Below are positions 27,297-37,033 of a stretch of 64,000 nt of DNA, piece by piece. Position 1 is the first letter of the stretch. Every line of letters begins with the position of its first letter. The notes below the pieces were generated by a model. The model searched no databases. It worked only from the letters and a program-made list of their open reading frames with translations, and had not been told where the DNA came from. Source of the stretch: Moritella dasanensis ArB 0140 (lineage in GTDB: Bacteria; Pseudomonadota; Gammaproteobacteria; Enterobacterales; Moritellaceae); NCBI RefSeq assembly GCF_000276805.1, contig NZ_AKXQ01000020.1, positions 23,100-87,099 on the forward strand, in the 5' to 3' direction. The translations under genes and the position numbers were made by a program.

Positions 27297-28517
27297 ATGA
27301 TTGCACTGCATTCTCAAGATTATAAAAAAGTAACATTGGGGCTTGGACTTGGTTCATTTCTGGTATTTTGCAATTTATATTATTTTCAGCCGCTACTGCC
27401 GTATTTCATGGTTAAGTTTAACGCCACTGAATTACAAGTTAACTGGTTGTTTTCCAGCACCACCTTAGCGGTTGCTTTATCCCTGCTGCCTTGGGCAATC
27501 TTATCTGAAGTGATTGGCCGTCGCCCCATTATGCGCTGCAGCTTAGTGCTTATTCCCTGTATTAATTTTTTAATGTTTATCAGCCCTGATTTAAATACGC
27601 TAATTTTATTGCGCGCGTTACTTGGTATTGCCCTCGCTGGATTTATTGCTGTCGCGGTCGCCTATATGGCCGAAGAGTTTGCACCAGCAGCACTGGTGAT
27701 CGCGGTAGGTGGTTATATTAGCGCAAACACACTCGGAGGCATTATTGGGCGGATATATGGTGGAGTGATGACAGATGCGATAGGACTACAATGGACTATT
27801 TTAGCGATGTCGATACTCAGTGGTATCGCGCTACTGATCATATTTCCGTTGATATTAAAACAACGTCATTTTATCGCGCAACAAGGGCGACTATCCCATC
27901 ATGGTAGACAGATTATTAAACATATTAAAACACCCACGCTGTTTTTTGCCATGTTAATTGGCGGACTTAATTTTTCCGTGTTCATTAATATATTTTCAGT
28001 GATGGGATTTAAATTATCAGCCGCACCTATCTCACTATCCGCCAGCTTATTATCATTGGTGTTCTTGTGTTACCTCAGCGGCACTGTTTCAGCAAAATTA
28101 AGTGGCCGTTGGCTACATCACCATTCCTTATTCAGCGGGTTATTACTCGGCGTCGCGATTAGCGTCGTTGGGCTGATGATCCTTTCACTGCAAACCATGC
28201 TCACCATCATTATCGGATTATTGGTATTAAGCGCAGGGGCATTCTTTATTCATGCTTTGGCTTACAGCCACATTGGCCGCAGTGCGACACAAGGTAGATC
28301 GACAGCAACCGCACTCTATCTGGTGATGTATTATTCAGGCGGTAGTGTCGGTGGCTTTATACTTATCTATTGCTGGCAAGTCGGTGGATGGTGGACGGTA
28401 TTAGCTGCAACAAGTATTATTCATACCCTCATGGTGGCGTTAGTCTTTGCACTGAAATTGGTATCTCGACGTTCACTCAGTGAACCCGATAGTACGCAGG
28501 TTCCTTGCCAGCGATGA
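27297..28517 (+). CDS. MFS exporter of the YnfM type
   Basis: The 406-residue transporter has about 12 membrane helices. YYFQPLLPYFMVKFNATELQ near the start, SEVIGRRPIMR after helix 2 (the MFS motif A) and RALLGIALAGFIAVAVAYMAEE are typical of the YnfM/arabinose-efflux-like group. AGGACGG precedes the ATG. The divergent LysR gene is the probable regulator. The substrate is unknown. Confidence 0.9.
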   Translation: MIALHSQDYKKVTLGLGLGSFLVFCNLYYFQPLLPYFMVKFNATELQVNWLFSSTTLAVALSLLPWAILSEVIGRRPIMRCSLVLIPCINFLMFISPDLNTLILLRALLGIALAGFIAVAVAYMAEEFAPAALVIAVGGYISANTLGGIIGRIYGGVMTDAIGLQWTILAMSILSGIALLIIFPLILKQRHFIAQQGRLSHHGRQIIKHIKTPTLFFAMLIGGLNFSVFINIFSVMGFKLSAAPISLSASLLSLVFLCYLSGTVSAKLSGRWLHHHSLFSGLLLGVAISVVGLMILSLQTMLTIIIGLLVLSAGAFFIHALAYSHIGRSATQGRSTATALYLVMYYSGGSVGGFILIYCWQVGGWWTVLAATSIIHTLMVALVFALKLVSRRSLSEPDSTQVPCQR

Positions 28518-28682
28518 TGAGCCAGCGTGCCCCAGCGTCTTGCTATTACCGCAACAATGACCACGCACCTTCGAAGATCACCACGATCTACAACCGATCC
28601 TCACCTTTGCTTAAAAAGCAATGGTGATTAAAAAGCATGAATTACAACATCACAACAAAACCACAACATTACAACGACGCCT

Positions 28683-29291
28683 CTACATCGCCACTCGCGC
28701 TGCAACAGCCAGTAATACGACGCCAGTCACCTTATCAATCTTATGCACGTTATTTCTTAATTTATCCAACAATGACGACTGCGACAAGACAATGGCAATC
28801 ATGCAATACCATAAGGTATCAAACGTAAATACCGTGCCGACCATAATCAGGTTTTGCAACCAACCCGCGTCTGCTTCGACAAATTGCCCAAATAATGCCA
28901 AAAAGAAAATGGCTAATTTCGGGTTCAAAAACGCAATCATAAAACCTTGTACTACGCTGTCTTTTAAGGTCACGATTTCCTTTGCTTGCTCCGCATTTTC
29001 TAACGCAGGTTTTGACGTTAATGCTTTATAAGCCAAGCGTAATAACATCGCCACACCGGCATATTTAATGACATTAAATAACCACGGCGTTTGTTGGATC
29101 ACGATTGCTAGACCCACCACAGTTAACGTCGCATACACTCCCACACCAACACCATGCGCAATACTAGTCGCGACACCATTAACACGACCTCCAGAGATCG
29201 TGTGCTTTAATACCACAGCGAGACTTGGACCCGGTGTCATTGCGCCCATCATGCAAATCAGCGCTAAAGACATCCATGCAGTTAATTCCAT
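28683..29291 (-). CDS. LysE-family amino acid exporter
   Basis: About 202 residues with six helices. The conserved LysE/RhtB motif GAMTPGPSLAVVLKHTISGG is at the N-terminus and FLNPKLAIFFLALFGQF in the middle. The ATG at 29291 has AGAGG 6-10 bases upstream; a TTG at 29297 is also open. It exports amino acids or homoserine-like compounds. It lies 120 bases downstream of the LysR gene on the same strand. Confidence 0.9.
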   Translation of the reverse strand: MELTAWMSLALICMMGAMTPGPSLAVVLKHTISGGRVNGVATSIAHGVGVGVYATLTVVGLAIVIQQTPWLFNVIKYAGVAMLLRLAYKALTSKPALENAEQAKEIVTLKDSVVQGFMIAFLNPKLAIFFLALFGQFVEADAGWLQNLIMVGTVFTFDTLWYCMIAIVLSQSSLLDKLRNNVHKIDKVTGVVLLAVAARVAM

Positions 29292-29411
29292 ACTCAACCT
29301 CTACTGTTATTTATTAATGATTATATTGTTATAGTCGTTGTTAGAAAGCCTTATTAATTGCTTTCAGTTGCCCACATCTTAACGAAGTTAAATCATGAAC
29401 AAAAGTTGCAT

Positions 29412-30353
29412 TTAATACTTATCACCATGAAGTAATTTCATACCTTGTGCCTTTGTGCGTTCAAGATGATTTTTTAAGAAGGGATAACACAGTTCTCTAA
29501 ACCAAGTATGCTCTGGATCTTGATGGTGTTTGGCATGCCACAACAAATAATACTGCTGTGGTTTCAGATCGATCGGCAGTGTCATGATCCGAAGATCGTA
29601 TGTTTGCGCAAAGTCTGCCGCGATATGTAATGGTGTCGTCAGCAAGGTATCGGTTTTTAATAACAGCTCAATCGCCGCTTGGAAAAAAGGTACCGAAGCA
29701 AACACCTGACGCTGCTCACCCAGCGCTAATAATGCCAAATCGACCGGACTGTCTTTATCGCCACCGCCACTGATCAAAACATGCTTGGCATTAATGTACT
29801 CGGTCACCGATAGATCATTAGTCTGACACAAGGGATGCTGAGGACGGCACACGACCACCAGCTGATCTTCACCAATCGTTTTACCATGCAAGTTTTCAGG
29901 CACATTATCGGTAATGGTACTGACTAGATCTAACGGCATGTCAGCTAACTCGGTCAGCTTGTCTTTATGCCAAAGCTGATATTCCACGCTGGCACAAGCC
30001 GCATTGACAGCGAGTTCACAACATATCGACGGCAAGATCGCTTGCGCTACATAATCACTCGAGGCAAGAGTAAATTGGCGTGAGCACTGACTCGGATCCA
30101 CCACACTCGGTAAATACAAATTATCCAAGGTCTGCATCAATAGCGGTAACTGCGCTTTTAATTCTTCCCCCTTACGCGTTAGTACAAATTGATTACCTTC
30201 TCGAATCACGATCTTGTCATGAAATGCCGCGCGGATCTGCGTGAGGGTTTTACTTATCGCCGATTGGGTAACATTGAGTTGTCGTGCCGACGCGGTCAAA
30301 TTACGCGTTTGTAATATTGAAATTAACGCCGGTAATAATTTGTAGTTATTCAA
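29412..30353 (-). CDS. LysR-family regulator (NodD-like effector domain)
   Basis: About 313 residues. The wHTH is LQTRNLTASARQLNVTQSAI and SKTLTQIRAAFHD. The start is uncertain: TTG 30353 gives MNNYKLLPALISIL and has GCGAG upstream; TTG 30371 is also open. LysE follows on the same strand, and the 2OG-oxygenase gene is divergent, so either could be its target. Confidence 0.88.
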   Translation of the reverse strand: MNNYKLLPALISILQTRNLTASARQLNVTQSAISKTLTQIRAAFHDKIVIREGNQFVLTRKGEELKAQLPLLMQTLDNLYLPSVVDPSQCSRQFTLASSDYVAQAILPSICCELAVNAACASVEYQLWHKDKLTELADMPLDLVSTITDNVPENLHGKTIGEDQLVVVCRPQHPLCQTNDLSVTEYINAKHVLISGGGDKDSPVDLALLALGEQRQVFASVPFFQAAIELLLKTDTLLTTPLHIAADFAQTYDLRIMTLPIDLKPQQYYLLWHAKHHQDPEHTWFRELCYPFLKNHLERTKAQGMKLLHGDKY

Positions 30354-30555
30354 AGGGCACTCGCCATACAAAGTAATCAGTCACCATCATAACGTAATTT
30401 TTCTTTGTCGTGATTTTAAAACTTAACTCTCTGAACTTATTAATTAAATATTCATTAAATAGTGACGGTGTAATTTATCGAACGGAAATGTCGCTTATGG
30501 GTTTTTTATGATGTGCTAAAATGTGTATCAAACGTGGTTAAATGGTAGGTGTACG

Positions 30556-31377
30556 ATGAACAGACTCGATATTGCAGACTTAATTATTGATAAGCTAACT
30601 GAACAAGCTGATACGATCAAAGCAATGTATGATGACTCAGTCAGCCGTATTGGTCACTTCTATATTGATAACTTTTTGCCCGTTGATTTAGCCACAAAAA
30701 TATACTCTGTATTTCCTCACTATAACGACATGATGTTAGTGGGTGGTAAATATAACCTGAGAGAATATAAATACGTCACGGCGCAAATGAATAACCATGA
30801 CCCCTTGTTAGAAGAAGCTATTTTTGCATTTCAAGACCCGCGTATTCTTAGCCTCGTTAAAAACATTTGTGGTATTGAGAGTCTCTACGCCGATGAAAAT
30901 CTCTATGCAGGGGGTATTTCATTAATGCACCAAGGTCAGTTCTTGAATCCTCATTTAGACAATTCACACGAAAAAGACCGTAAACAATGGCGCGTTCTCA
31001 ATCTATTATATTATGTCACGCCAGATTGGCAGCAGGCTAACGGCGGTAATTTAGAACTCTGGCCCGACGGTATCGAGAATAAACAACTTACCATAGAGAG
31101 TGTATTCAATCGACTAATCGTCATGGCGACACATGACGGATCATGGCACTCTGTTAGCCCTATCACCGCTGATAAAAATAGAACCTGTGTATCAAATTAT
31201 TACTTTTCAGATAATGCGCTTAAACCCACAGATAAATTCCATGTCACCTCATTTCGCGGCCGACCCGATCAGGGTGTTAGAGATGTGGCTTTACAAGCTG
31301 ATAATGCGTTGCGCCAAGGCGTGCGAAAATTATTTCCGCTTGGAGTTGTAAAAACCAAGCAAATTTATAAAAAATAA
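30556..31377 (+). CDS. 2-oxoglutarate/Fe(II)-dependent oxygenase
   Basis: About 273 residues. The metal triad is visible as HLD in NPHLDNSHEKD and His in DGSWHSVSP; the 2-oxoglutarate-binding Arg is probably in NRTCVSNYYF. The layout resembles the prolyl-4-hydroxylase-like 2OG-Fe(II) group often found in polysaccharide or small-molecule modification loci. The ATG at 30556 has TAGGTG upstream. The substrate is unknown, and the neighbours do not reveal it. Confidence 0.85.
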   Translation: MNRLDIADLIIDKLTEQADTIKAMYDDSVSRIGHFYIDNFLPVDLATKIYSVFPHYNDMMLVGGKYNLREYKYVTAQMNNHDPLLEEAIFAFQDPRILSLVKNICGIESLYADENLYAGGISLMHQGQFLNPHLDNSHEKDRKQWRVLNLLYYVTPDWQQANGGNLELWPDGIENKQLTIESVFNRLIVMATHDGSWHSVSPITADKNRTCVSNYYFSDNALKPTDKFHVTSFRGRPDQGVRDVALQADNALRQGVRKLFPLGVVKTKQIYKK

Positions 31378-31503
31378 TCACATAGGCCTAGCTATGAAGC
31401 TTTTTTATAGTCCATAATTAACTAGCTTAACGTCTTATCTCGCATTAATTGGCAAGGCAGACGGATAACCGTAATAAAAGATAGGCGCATACAAGGAAGT
31501 ATA

Positions 31504-32124
31504 ATGGCTAGTACAATAAATAATGCAATGAATAGTGTAATAGACTCTACAACAAGCAGTTCTATAGATAGTGATACAAACACCATAGGCAAAAAAATCG
31601 GCCTCAGTGGCACCTGTTATTGGTGTACAGAAGCGATCTTTTTGTCACTACGTGGCGTGACGAAAGTAGAACAAGGCTGGATATCTTCATTTGCTGACGA
31701 TGATTGGTTTTCAGAAGGTATTATTGTTTCTTACATGCCCGACGTGATCAGTTTAAAAAATCTCATCGCTATTCATTTGCATACCCACAGCAGCACAAAA
31801 ATCCATTCAATGCGGGATAAATATCGCAGCGCCGTCTATGCGATGGAGCCTTATCAAATCACCGAAATAAAACACAACTTAGCTTTATTGCAAGATGAGT
31901 TTGAACAACCGCTCATTACCCGTGCCTATACACTTAACCAATTCAAATTGTCAGATGAGTCCATGCAAAATTATTACTACAGCGATCCACAACGGCCATT
32001 TTGTGAAAATATCATCACCCCAAAATTAAAAAAACTACTCAGTAGCCATGCTCATTTAATCAATAAAGCCAAGCTGCCAGCAACGCTAATAGCAAGTGAC
32101 CATGACGCGTTAATAACAACGTGA
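31504..32124 (+). CDS. Divergent MsrA-like methionine sulfoxide reductase
   Basis: The 206-residue protein has TCYWCTEAIFLSLRGVTKVE, matching the MsrA active site GCFWxxE (likely catalytic Cys38, second Cys41), and DKYRSAVYAM, matching the GTQYRSAIF region. The canonical GGCFWC glycines and the HDPTxxNRQG segment are replaced (SGTCYWC; HTHSSTKIHSMRD), so it is a clearly diverged paralogue. A Thr/Ser-rich N-terminal ~28 residues precedes the domain. AAGGAAG precedes the start. MsrA proteins reduce methionine-S-sulfoxide; activity here is not certain. Confidence 0.72.
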   Translation: MASTINNAMNSVIDSTTSSSIDSDTNTIGKKIGLSGTCYWCTEAIFLSLRGVTKVEQGWISSFADDDWFSEGIIVSYMPDVISLKNLIAIHLHTHSSTKIHSMRDKYRSAVYAMEPYQITEIKHNLALLQDEFEQPLITRAYTLNQFKLSDESMQNYYYSDPQRPFCENIITPKLKKLLSSHAHLINKAKLPATLIASDHDALITT

Positions 32125-32128
32125 TAAA

Positions 32129-32158
32129 AGCGTGATGAATCAAACTATTTATCACGCT
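32129..32158 (+). terminator. Hairpin after the MsrA-like gene
   Basis: AGCGTGAT (32129-32136) pairs with ATCACGCT (32151-32158). There is no T-run on the plus strand, so it may act weakly or only protect the message. Confidence 0.4.
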
Positions 32159-32209
32159 ATGATGAATACGACTTTAAGTTTTAAATAACGTTAATTAAGG
32201 AAAATAAAC

Positions 32210-32773
32210 ATGAAAAAAACACTGCTTTTATCACTGGCATTATTGTCATTTCAATCATTTGCTACAGACAAGTTTAATGTAGAAACAGATTTGTCATCAC
32301 TCAGTTTTGCTACCATAAAAAAACAATATGTCGTCGAACCAGCAACGATCACGGGGTTAACTGGCAGTCTAGATGAGCAGGGTAGATTTGCGGTTATCGT
32401 ACCAGTAGAAAACGTAGACACAGGTGTTTCCATCCGTAATGAGCGCCTTAACTCATTGTTTTTTGATGCGTCTGAAAACCCAGTCATCATGATTAGCGGA
32501 CAGTTTGATTTAGCGTCGTTAACCCAGCCAATTTCAAAAATGATCGTGCCTGCAGAAGTGTCTTTCTATGGCAATAAAAAGATATTTAACTTTCCGGTTA
32601 TCATCACTAAAACAGACAATGCTATTATCGTCAGTTCGTATACACCCGTGATCGTTAAAGCCAGTGACTTTTCTATTCCAGCGGCTAACTTGACCAAGCT
32701 AGCAGCAACCGTAGGTGGTCTTGCGCTTTCAGACGCAGTGCCAGTTAATATCAATCTGGTATTTAAAAAATAA
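32210..32773 (+). CDS. YceI-like periplasmic protein
   Basis: The 187-residue protein has a signal peptide ending SFQSFA. The mature part is all-beta, with VETDLSSLSFATIKKQYVVEPATITGLTG at its start. The repeated pattern of short strands and PVIITKTDNAIIVSS resembles the YceI lipocalin-like domain that binds isoprenoids or lipids. It lacks the most familiar YceI sequence landmarks, so the call is moderate. AAGGAA precedes the ATG. Confidence 0.6.
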   Translation: MKKTLLLSLALLSFQSFATDKFNVETDLSSLSFATIKKQYVVEPATITGLTGSLDEQGRFAVIVPVENVDTGVSIRNERLNSLFFDASENPVIMISGQFDLASLTQPISKMIVPAEVSFYGNKKIFNFPVIITKTDNAIIVSSYTPVIVKASDFSIPAANLTKLAATVGGLALSDAVPVNINLVFKK

Positions 32774-32807
32774 ATGGCGAAAATATAAACCACGACTGTT
32801 CATATTG

Positions 32808-32841
32808 CCCGTTTGTTTATCGAGTCGACAATGCAAACGGG
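32808..32841. other. Inverted repeat between YceI-like and OYE genes
   Basis: CCCGTTTG (32808-32815) pairs with CAAACGGG (32834-32841) around an 18-base loop, between convergent genes. It could be a weak terminator; neither side has a T-run. Confidence 0.35.
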
Positions 32842-32850
32842 TTAACCTCT

Positions 32851-32890
32851 GTTTATCCGTTTATCCGTTTATCCGTTTATCCGTTTATTT
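32851..32890. repeat. 8-bp tandem repeat at the OYE gene 3' end
   Basis: GTTTATCC occurs four times exactly and a fifth time as GTTTATTT. The stop codon of the oxidoreductase gene (32877-32879) lies inside it, as do the last two codons. Confidence 0.95.
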
Positions 32891-33878
32891 TAATCATTTG
32901 ACAGGCATAAAAATCAGCAGGATTTTTAAGTATAGATCTACCCACTGCGGCGAGATCTAACCAGTCGTTTTCAATCGCAGTATCAATATAATCGCCTTCT
33001 TCAATACCACCAACACCGATAATAGGCACGCCTAAATTAGCCTGTTTCATATATTGGGATTCATTAATTAAATACCCTTGCCCACGCCTATTTTTAGGTC
33101 GCGTCCAACCGCCAATACCAGATGAAATGTTTAATATATCCACGCCAGCTGTAACCATAAGTTGTGCAGCGTCTACCATATCAGTTTGACTCAGACCACC
33201 GGGATAGAGATCTTGTCCGGGGATCCGCACCATCAATTTTAATTTCGGCGCCTGCTGACTGATGTCAGTGATGATGTCGGTGATCAAGCGCGCTTGATTG
33301 ATTAACGTGCCGCCATGTTTATCTGTTCTTTGATTGGTGATCGGGGATAAGAATTGGTTTAACCCATAACCATGCGCACAATGTAACTCGACAAAATCAA
33401 ACCCAGCCTGTTCAGCCCTAAGCGCGGCATGCACAAAATCTTGTTGCCAATCCGCAATATCGTCCATCGTCATTGCCCGTGGTAAGGGTAACTCTCGGTC
33501 ATAAGCTGGCACGGTAATACCGGCAGGCCCCATTAAATCAACACTAGTGCCACTACTGTCTTTACCGCCACAGTGAGTCAATTGCAATGCCGCTTTGGCA
33601 CCAGCTTGATGAATAATGTTGGCTATTTCTGCCAGTCCCGCAATACAGCGATCATCATGTGCACCTAATTGATTTGCTTCACTGCGTCCAGCCAGAGAGA
33701 CAAAGCTGTATTCAACCATAACTAAACTCGCGCCTGATTTAGCCAAATTGGCATAATGTGTCAAGGTATCCAACGTCGCTAAACCCTCTAGGTCGGCTGT
33801 TTGCGATGCCATAGGCGGCACGACTAAACGGTTTTTTAATGTAAATGAATCAGTAATCAGTGGGCTAAAACGTGGCAT
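32877..33878 (-). CDS. Old-yellow-enzyme-family NADH:flavin oxidoreductase
   Basis: The 333-residue TIM-barrel flavoenzyme has LKNRLVVPPMAS at the N-terminus, AALQLTHCGG, FVELHCAHGYGLNQFLSPIT with substrate-binding residues, NQRTDKHGG, and VGRSILKNPADF near the FMN phosphate. It resembles the YqjM/2,4-dienoyl-CoA reductase-like OYE class. It reduces activated C=C bonds; the physiological substrate is unknown. AGGAG precedes the ATG. A divergent LysR gene at 33971 is the probable regulator. Confidence 0.92.
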   Translation of the reverse strand: MPRFSPLITDSFTLKNRLVVPPMASQTADLEGLATLDTLTHYANLAKSGASLVMVEYSFVSLAGRSEANQLGAHDDRCIAGLAEIANIIHQAGAKAALQLTHCGGKDSSGTSVDLMGPAGITVPAYDRELPLPRAMTMDDIADWQQDFVHAALRAEQAGFDFVELHCAHGYGLNQFLSPITNQRTDKHGGTLINQARLITDIITDISQQAPKLKLMVRIPGQDLYPGGLSQTDMVDAAQLMVTAGVDILNISSGIGGWTRPKNRRGQGYLINESQYMKQANLGVPIIGVGGIEEGDYIDTAIENDWLDLAAVGRSILKNPADFYACQMIKING

Positions 33879-33970
33879 AAGATCTCCTAATCTATTGCAG
33901 CTATGATACGCTGCTCACAAATACTATTGGTAAACGATTTATAGATGATTGTTTCCATATTGGAATCTAT

Positions 33971-34825
33971 ATGAAAATCGAAGATTTAAAACTATTTGTG
34001 CAAGTTGCTGGTTACTTAAGTCTGCGAGAAGCAGCATTACATTTAAATATGCAACCGGGCACGTTATCAAAAGTCGTCCGCCGGGTAGAAAGTTATTATC
34101 AACAAGCATTGTTTGTGCGAATAGGTAAAGGTTGGCAGTTGTCTCCAGCGGGTAAAACGTTGTTAGCACGCAGTAATGAATTATTAAATATCAACCATGA
34201 TATCGAGTTGGAACTAGGTCAACCACAGCGCACCCATATGCGTATTAGCGGTGCCGATGGGTTGTTAAATCATTATCTTCCCGCTTTAGTTGCCCCGCTG
34301 CAAGAATATGATCATGAACTCACCTTAGCGACGTTTAAGGATCCTGGAGTTGATAGCTTGTTACGCTATCAGGTCGATCTCGCGTTGGTGGCGACAAATG
34401 GTGAACCACCTCAAATTCAGGGTATTAAAACCAAGTTATTAGCTCAGGTTAAATTTGTATTAGCCTGTAACTCAAGCCACCCCTTAGCAAAACGAGAGTC
34501 TGCGATCCCTATTACCGAGATCCTTGAATATGGATTTATTGTGCCATCGAGTAATATTTATGGTGATACCGGCAGTTTATTAAGTAATGATGGCTGGCAT
34601 GATGAAGCCTTTGCAAGGCGAATTGTGGCGCGCGTGGATACCATTTCGGCATTAGCTAGTTTATTAAAAACCCAACACTGGCTGGCTTATATTCCAGAAT
34701 ACTTGTTGGATGAAAATCAGCTGAGCATACTGACAAGTCACGGTTGTCCTTATACCTGCAATCAATTTATCTGGTTATGCTGTCATCAAAAAATACAATA
34801 TGGTTGGATTAATCGCCTGTTTTAA
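33971..34825 (+). CDS. LysR-family regulator divergent from OYE gene
   Basis: The 284-residue protein begins MKIEDLKLFVQVAGYLSLRE and AALHLNMQPGTLSKVVRRVE, the LysR wHTH; an effector domain follows. The 92-base gap to the OYE gene holds both promoters, so it probably regulates that gene. Confidence 0.9.
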   Translation: MKIEDLKLFVQVAGYLSLREAALHLNMQPGTLSKVVRRVESYYQQALFVRIGKGWQLSPAGKTLLARSNELLNINHDIELELGQPQRTHMRISGADGLLNHYLPALVAPLQEYDHELTLATFKDPGVDSLLRYQVDLALVATNGEPPQIQGIKTKLLAQVKFVLACNSSHPLAKRESAIPITEILEYGFIVPSSNIYGDTGSLLSNDGWHDEAFARRIVARVDTISALASLLKTQHWLAYIPEYLLDENQLSILTSHGCPYTCNQFIWLCCHQKIQYGWINRLF

Positions 34826-34852
34826 TAGGTTTTTTTAGGCACCGCGATAACA

Positions 34853-35638
34853 TCATGATACTGCAAGCCGCATATACTGTTTAGGTGGCTTGCCTAAGGT
34901 CTTTTTGAAAAAAGTAATAAACGCACTAACAGATTCATAACCTAAATCTTCTGATATACGTTGTACCGATTCATTTGACGACAACTTTTGCAACGCCATT
35001 ACCAGATGAAGTTGCCCACGCCAACGCCCAAAAGTCATGCCGATTTCTTGTTTCACTAAGCGAGAAAATGTTCTTTCACTCATGGCGTATAACGCCGCCC
35101 ACTCCCCCACCGTTTTACGATCGGCAGGATTAACTAATAGTTGATTAGCAATCTGATTAAGCCTTGGCTCTGCTGGAATAGGAAAGTCGAAATGTTCTTT
35201 AGGCATACCAATAAGTTCATCAATCAATACTTGCGCCAATCTCACGGTACTTTCATCCGCTGAGTAATGTTGATCTTTACTCGCCAAACTAATAATTAAC
35301 TCGCGTAATAACGGTGAGATAGACAAGGTACAAATTTTATCTGGTATTCCCACCACTTCAGGATCCACAAATAACATGCATACATCATCACTGATAGAAA
35401 TATGATTACTGTGCGGTACTTGGCTTGGGATCCAAACGGCACAGTTAGCCGGTACCATCCAGATTGCATCGGCAATTGAACAGCGAACAAAACCGGTTAA
35501 TGGCATCACTAACTGACATTTCACATGTTGATGAACTGGCATTTCATAGGCTCTTTCCAGGCCCGATGTCCGCAGAGCATTGACACTTTCGGTATATCTG
35601 TCCGAATCGAAACCTATTTTATAGTGAGGTAGTTGCAT
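34853..35638 (-). CDS. AraC-family regulator, NimR-like
   Basis: The 261-residue protein has an N-terminal cupin domain (MPVHQHVKCQLVMPLTGFV, HSNHISI) and C-terminal AraC helices (MSERTFSRLVKQEIGMTFG, ISEDLGYESVSAFITFFKKT). It is divergent from a CynX/NimT-type MFS transporter, the same arrangement as E. coli nimR-nimT. It would repress or activate that exporter; the inducer is unknown. Confidence 0.88.
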   Translation of the reverse strand: MQLPHYKIGFDSDRYTESVNALRTSGLERAYEMPVHQHVKCQLVMPLTGFVRCSIADAIWMVPANCAVWIPSQVPHSNHISISDDVCMLFVDPEVVGIPDKICTLSISPLLRELIISLASKDQHYSADESTVRLAQVLIDELIGMPKEHFDFPIPAEPRLNQIANQLLVNPADRKTVGEWAALYAMSERTFSRLVKQEIGMTFGRWRGQLHLVMALQKLSSNESVQRISEDLGYESVSAFITFFKKTLGKPPKQYMRLAVS

Positions 35639-35778
35639 AGTGGCCTAATTGCATAGTGACTTAATTGAATAGTGAAGTAGTTTCATAATGGCTGTTTTTA
35701 GCAACAAATTGTCAATATACATAAATTCAGATTGATTGGGAATGGGTAATATAAGCCATCGCTTCAGAGGACAAACTC

Positions 35779-37032
35779 ATGCCACAAGATAATAAACCCA
35801 ATATTGCTCACCCTATATTGCTCATAATCAGTATTTTACTCATCGCCAGTAACTTACGCGGCCCCATTACCGGTATAGGACCGATCTTAGATTTTATCTC
35901 TAACGATCTCAATTTATCGGCCACACAAGCCGGTATGCTGACCACATTACCACTGCTGGCATTTGCTATTTTCTCACCACTGTCCTCGGCGTTAGCCCGC
36001 AGAATTGGCCTTGAACCATCCTTGATGTTGGCACTCGTGGCAATCACCAGTGGTATAGTCCTACGTTCGGCAGGCTCAAGCCTCACCTTGTATTTAGGCA
36101 CCTGTGTTATCGGCATCGGTATTGCTATCGGTAACGTACTCCTACCGAGTTTATTAAAGCGCGACTTCCCGAATCAAGGTCCGACGTTAACCGCGATTTA
36201 TGTGCTTACCATGGGCGTAGGTGCAACACTCAGTGCTAGCACTACAATACCTATGCTGAACGTCGCTGATAGCCTAAATGTCACTTTTATCCCTAACTGG
36301 GCATTTGCACTGGCGGGTACTATTATCTTGCCAATTATCACCATGTTAATTTGGTTACCACAGTTAAGTAACCACACCAAACCCGCCGCTGATACACCGG
36401 ATATTGATAGCCACAGTTATATGTGGCGCGACAAAGCAGCTTGGCACGTGTCAGGGTTCTTGGCGTTCAACTCATTTATTATGTATGCCTTCATTGCCTG
36501 GTTACCTAGCATCTTAGTCAGCTATGGTTATTCAGAGCACGACGCAGGCTACATTCACGGTGTTTTACAATTGGCATCAGCAGCACCAGCACTGGTACTG
36601 ATCCCATTAATGGCAAAAGTAAAAGACAAACGCACCCTAGGGTTAGCGATGACTATATTGGCTTTCATTGGCATTACAGGTTTACTGATGATGCATCAAC
36701 ACGCTGTCATTTGGGTGACATTACTCGGCTTTAGCTGTGGTGGTGGTTTTATTCTCGGATTATCTTTTGTCGGCCTGCGCACACATAACTCACATCAAGC
36801 CGCGTCATTATCTGGCATGGCACAATGTATCGGTTATTTATTTGCCGCGACCAGCCCCATTATTTTTGGGTCAATGCATGAAGCAACAAGCAGCTGGGAT
36901 ATGCCATTAACGCTGGCTGCAGGAATGAGTCTTATCTGGGTAGGTTTAGCGACGCTTGCGGGGAAGTCGGCATTAATTAGCCCACCGAACTTGTTGACCA
37001 AAACTAAATCAGCTGAGTTGACAAGTAAATAA
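35779..37032 (+). CDS. CynX/NimT-family MFS transporter
   Basis: The 417-residue protein has about 12 membrane helices. ASNLRGPITGIGPILDFIS near the N-terminus, SSALARRIGLEPSLM and IGIGIAIGNVLLPSLLKRDFP are typical of the CynX/NimT family of exporters (cyanate and 2-nitroimidazole in E. coli). GAGG precedes the ATG. It is divergent from the AraC gene. Confidence 0.9.
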   Translation: MPQDNKPNIAHPILLIISILLIASNLRGPITGIGPILDFISNDLNLSATQAGMLTTLPLLAFAIFSPLSSALARRIGLEPSLMLALVAITSGIVLRSAGSSLTLYLGTCVIGIGIAIGNVLLPSLLKRDFPNQGPTLTAIYVLTMGVGATLSASTTIPMLNVADSLNVTFIPNWAFALAGTIILPIITMLIWLPQLSNHTKPAADTPDIDSHSYMWRDKAAWHVSGFLAFNSFIMYAFIAWLPSILVSYGYSEHDAGYIHGVLQLASAAPALVLIPLMAKVKDKRTLGLAMTILAFIGITGLLMMHQHAVIWVTLLGFSCGGGFILGLSFVGLRTHNSHQAASLSGMAQCIGYLFAATSPIIFGSMHEATSSWDMPLTLAAGMSLIWVGLATLAGKSALISPPNLLTKTKSAELTSK

Positions 37033-37033
37033 A

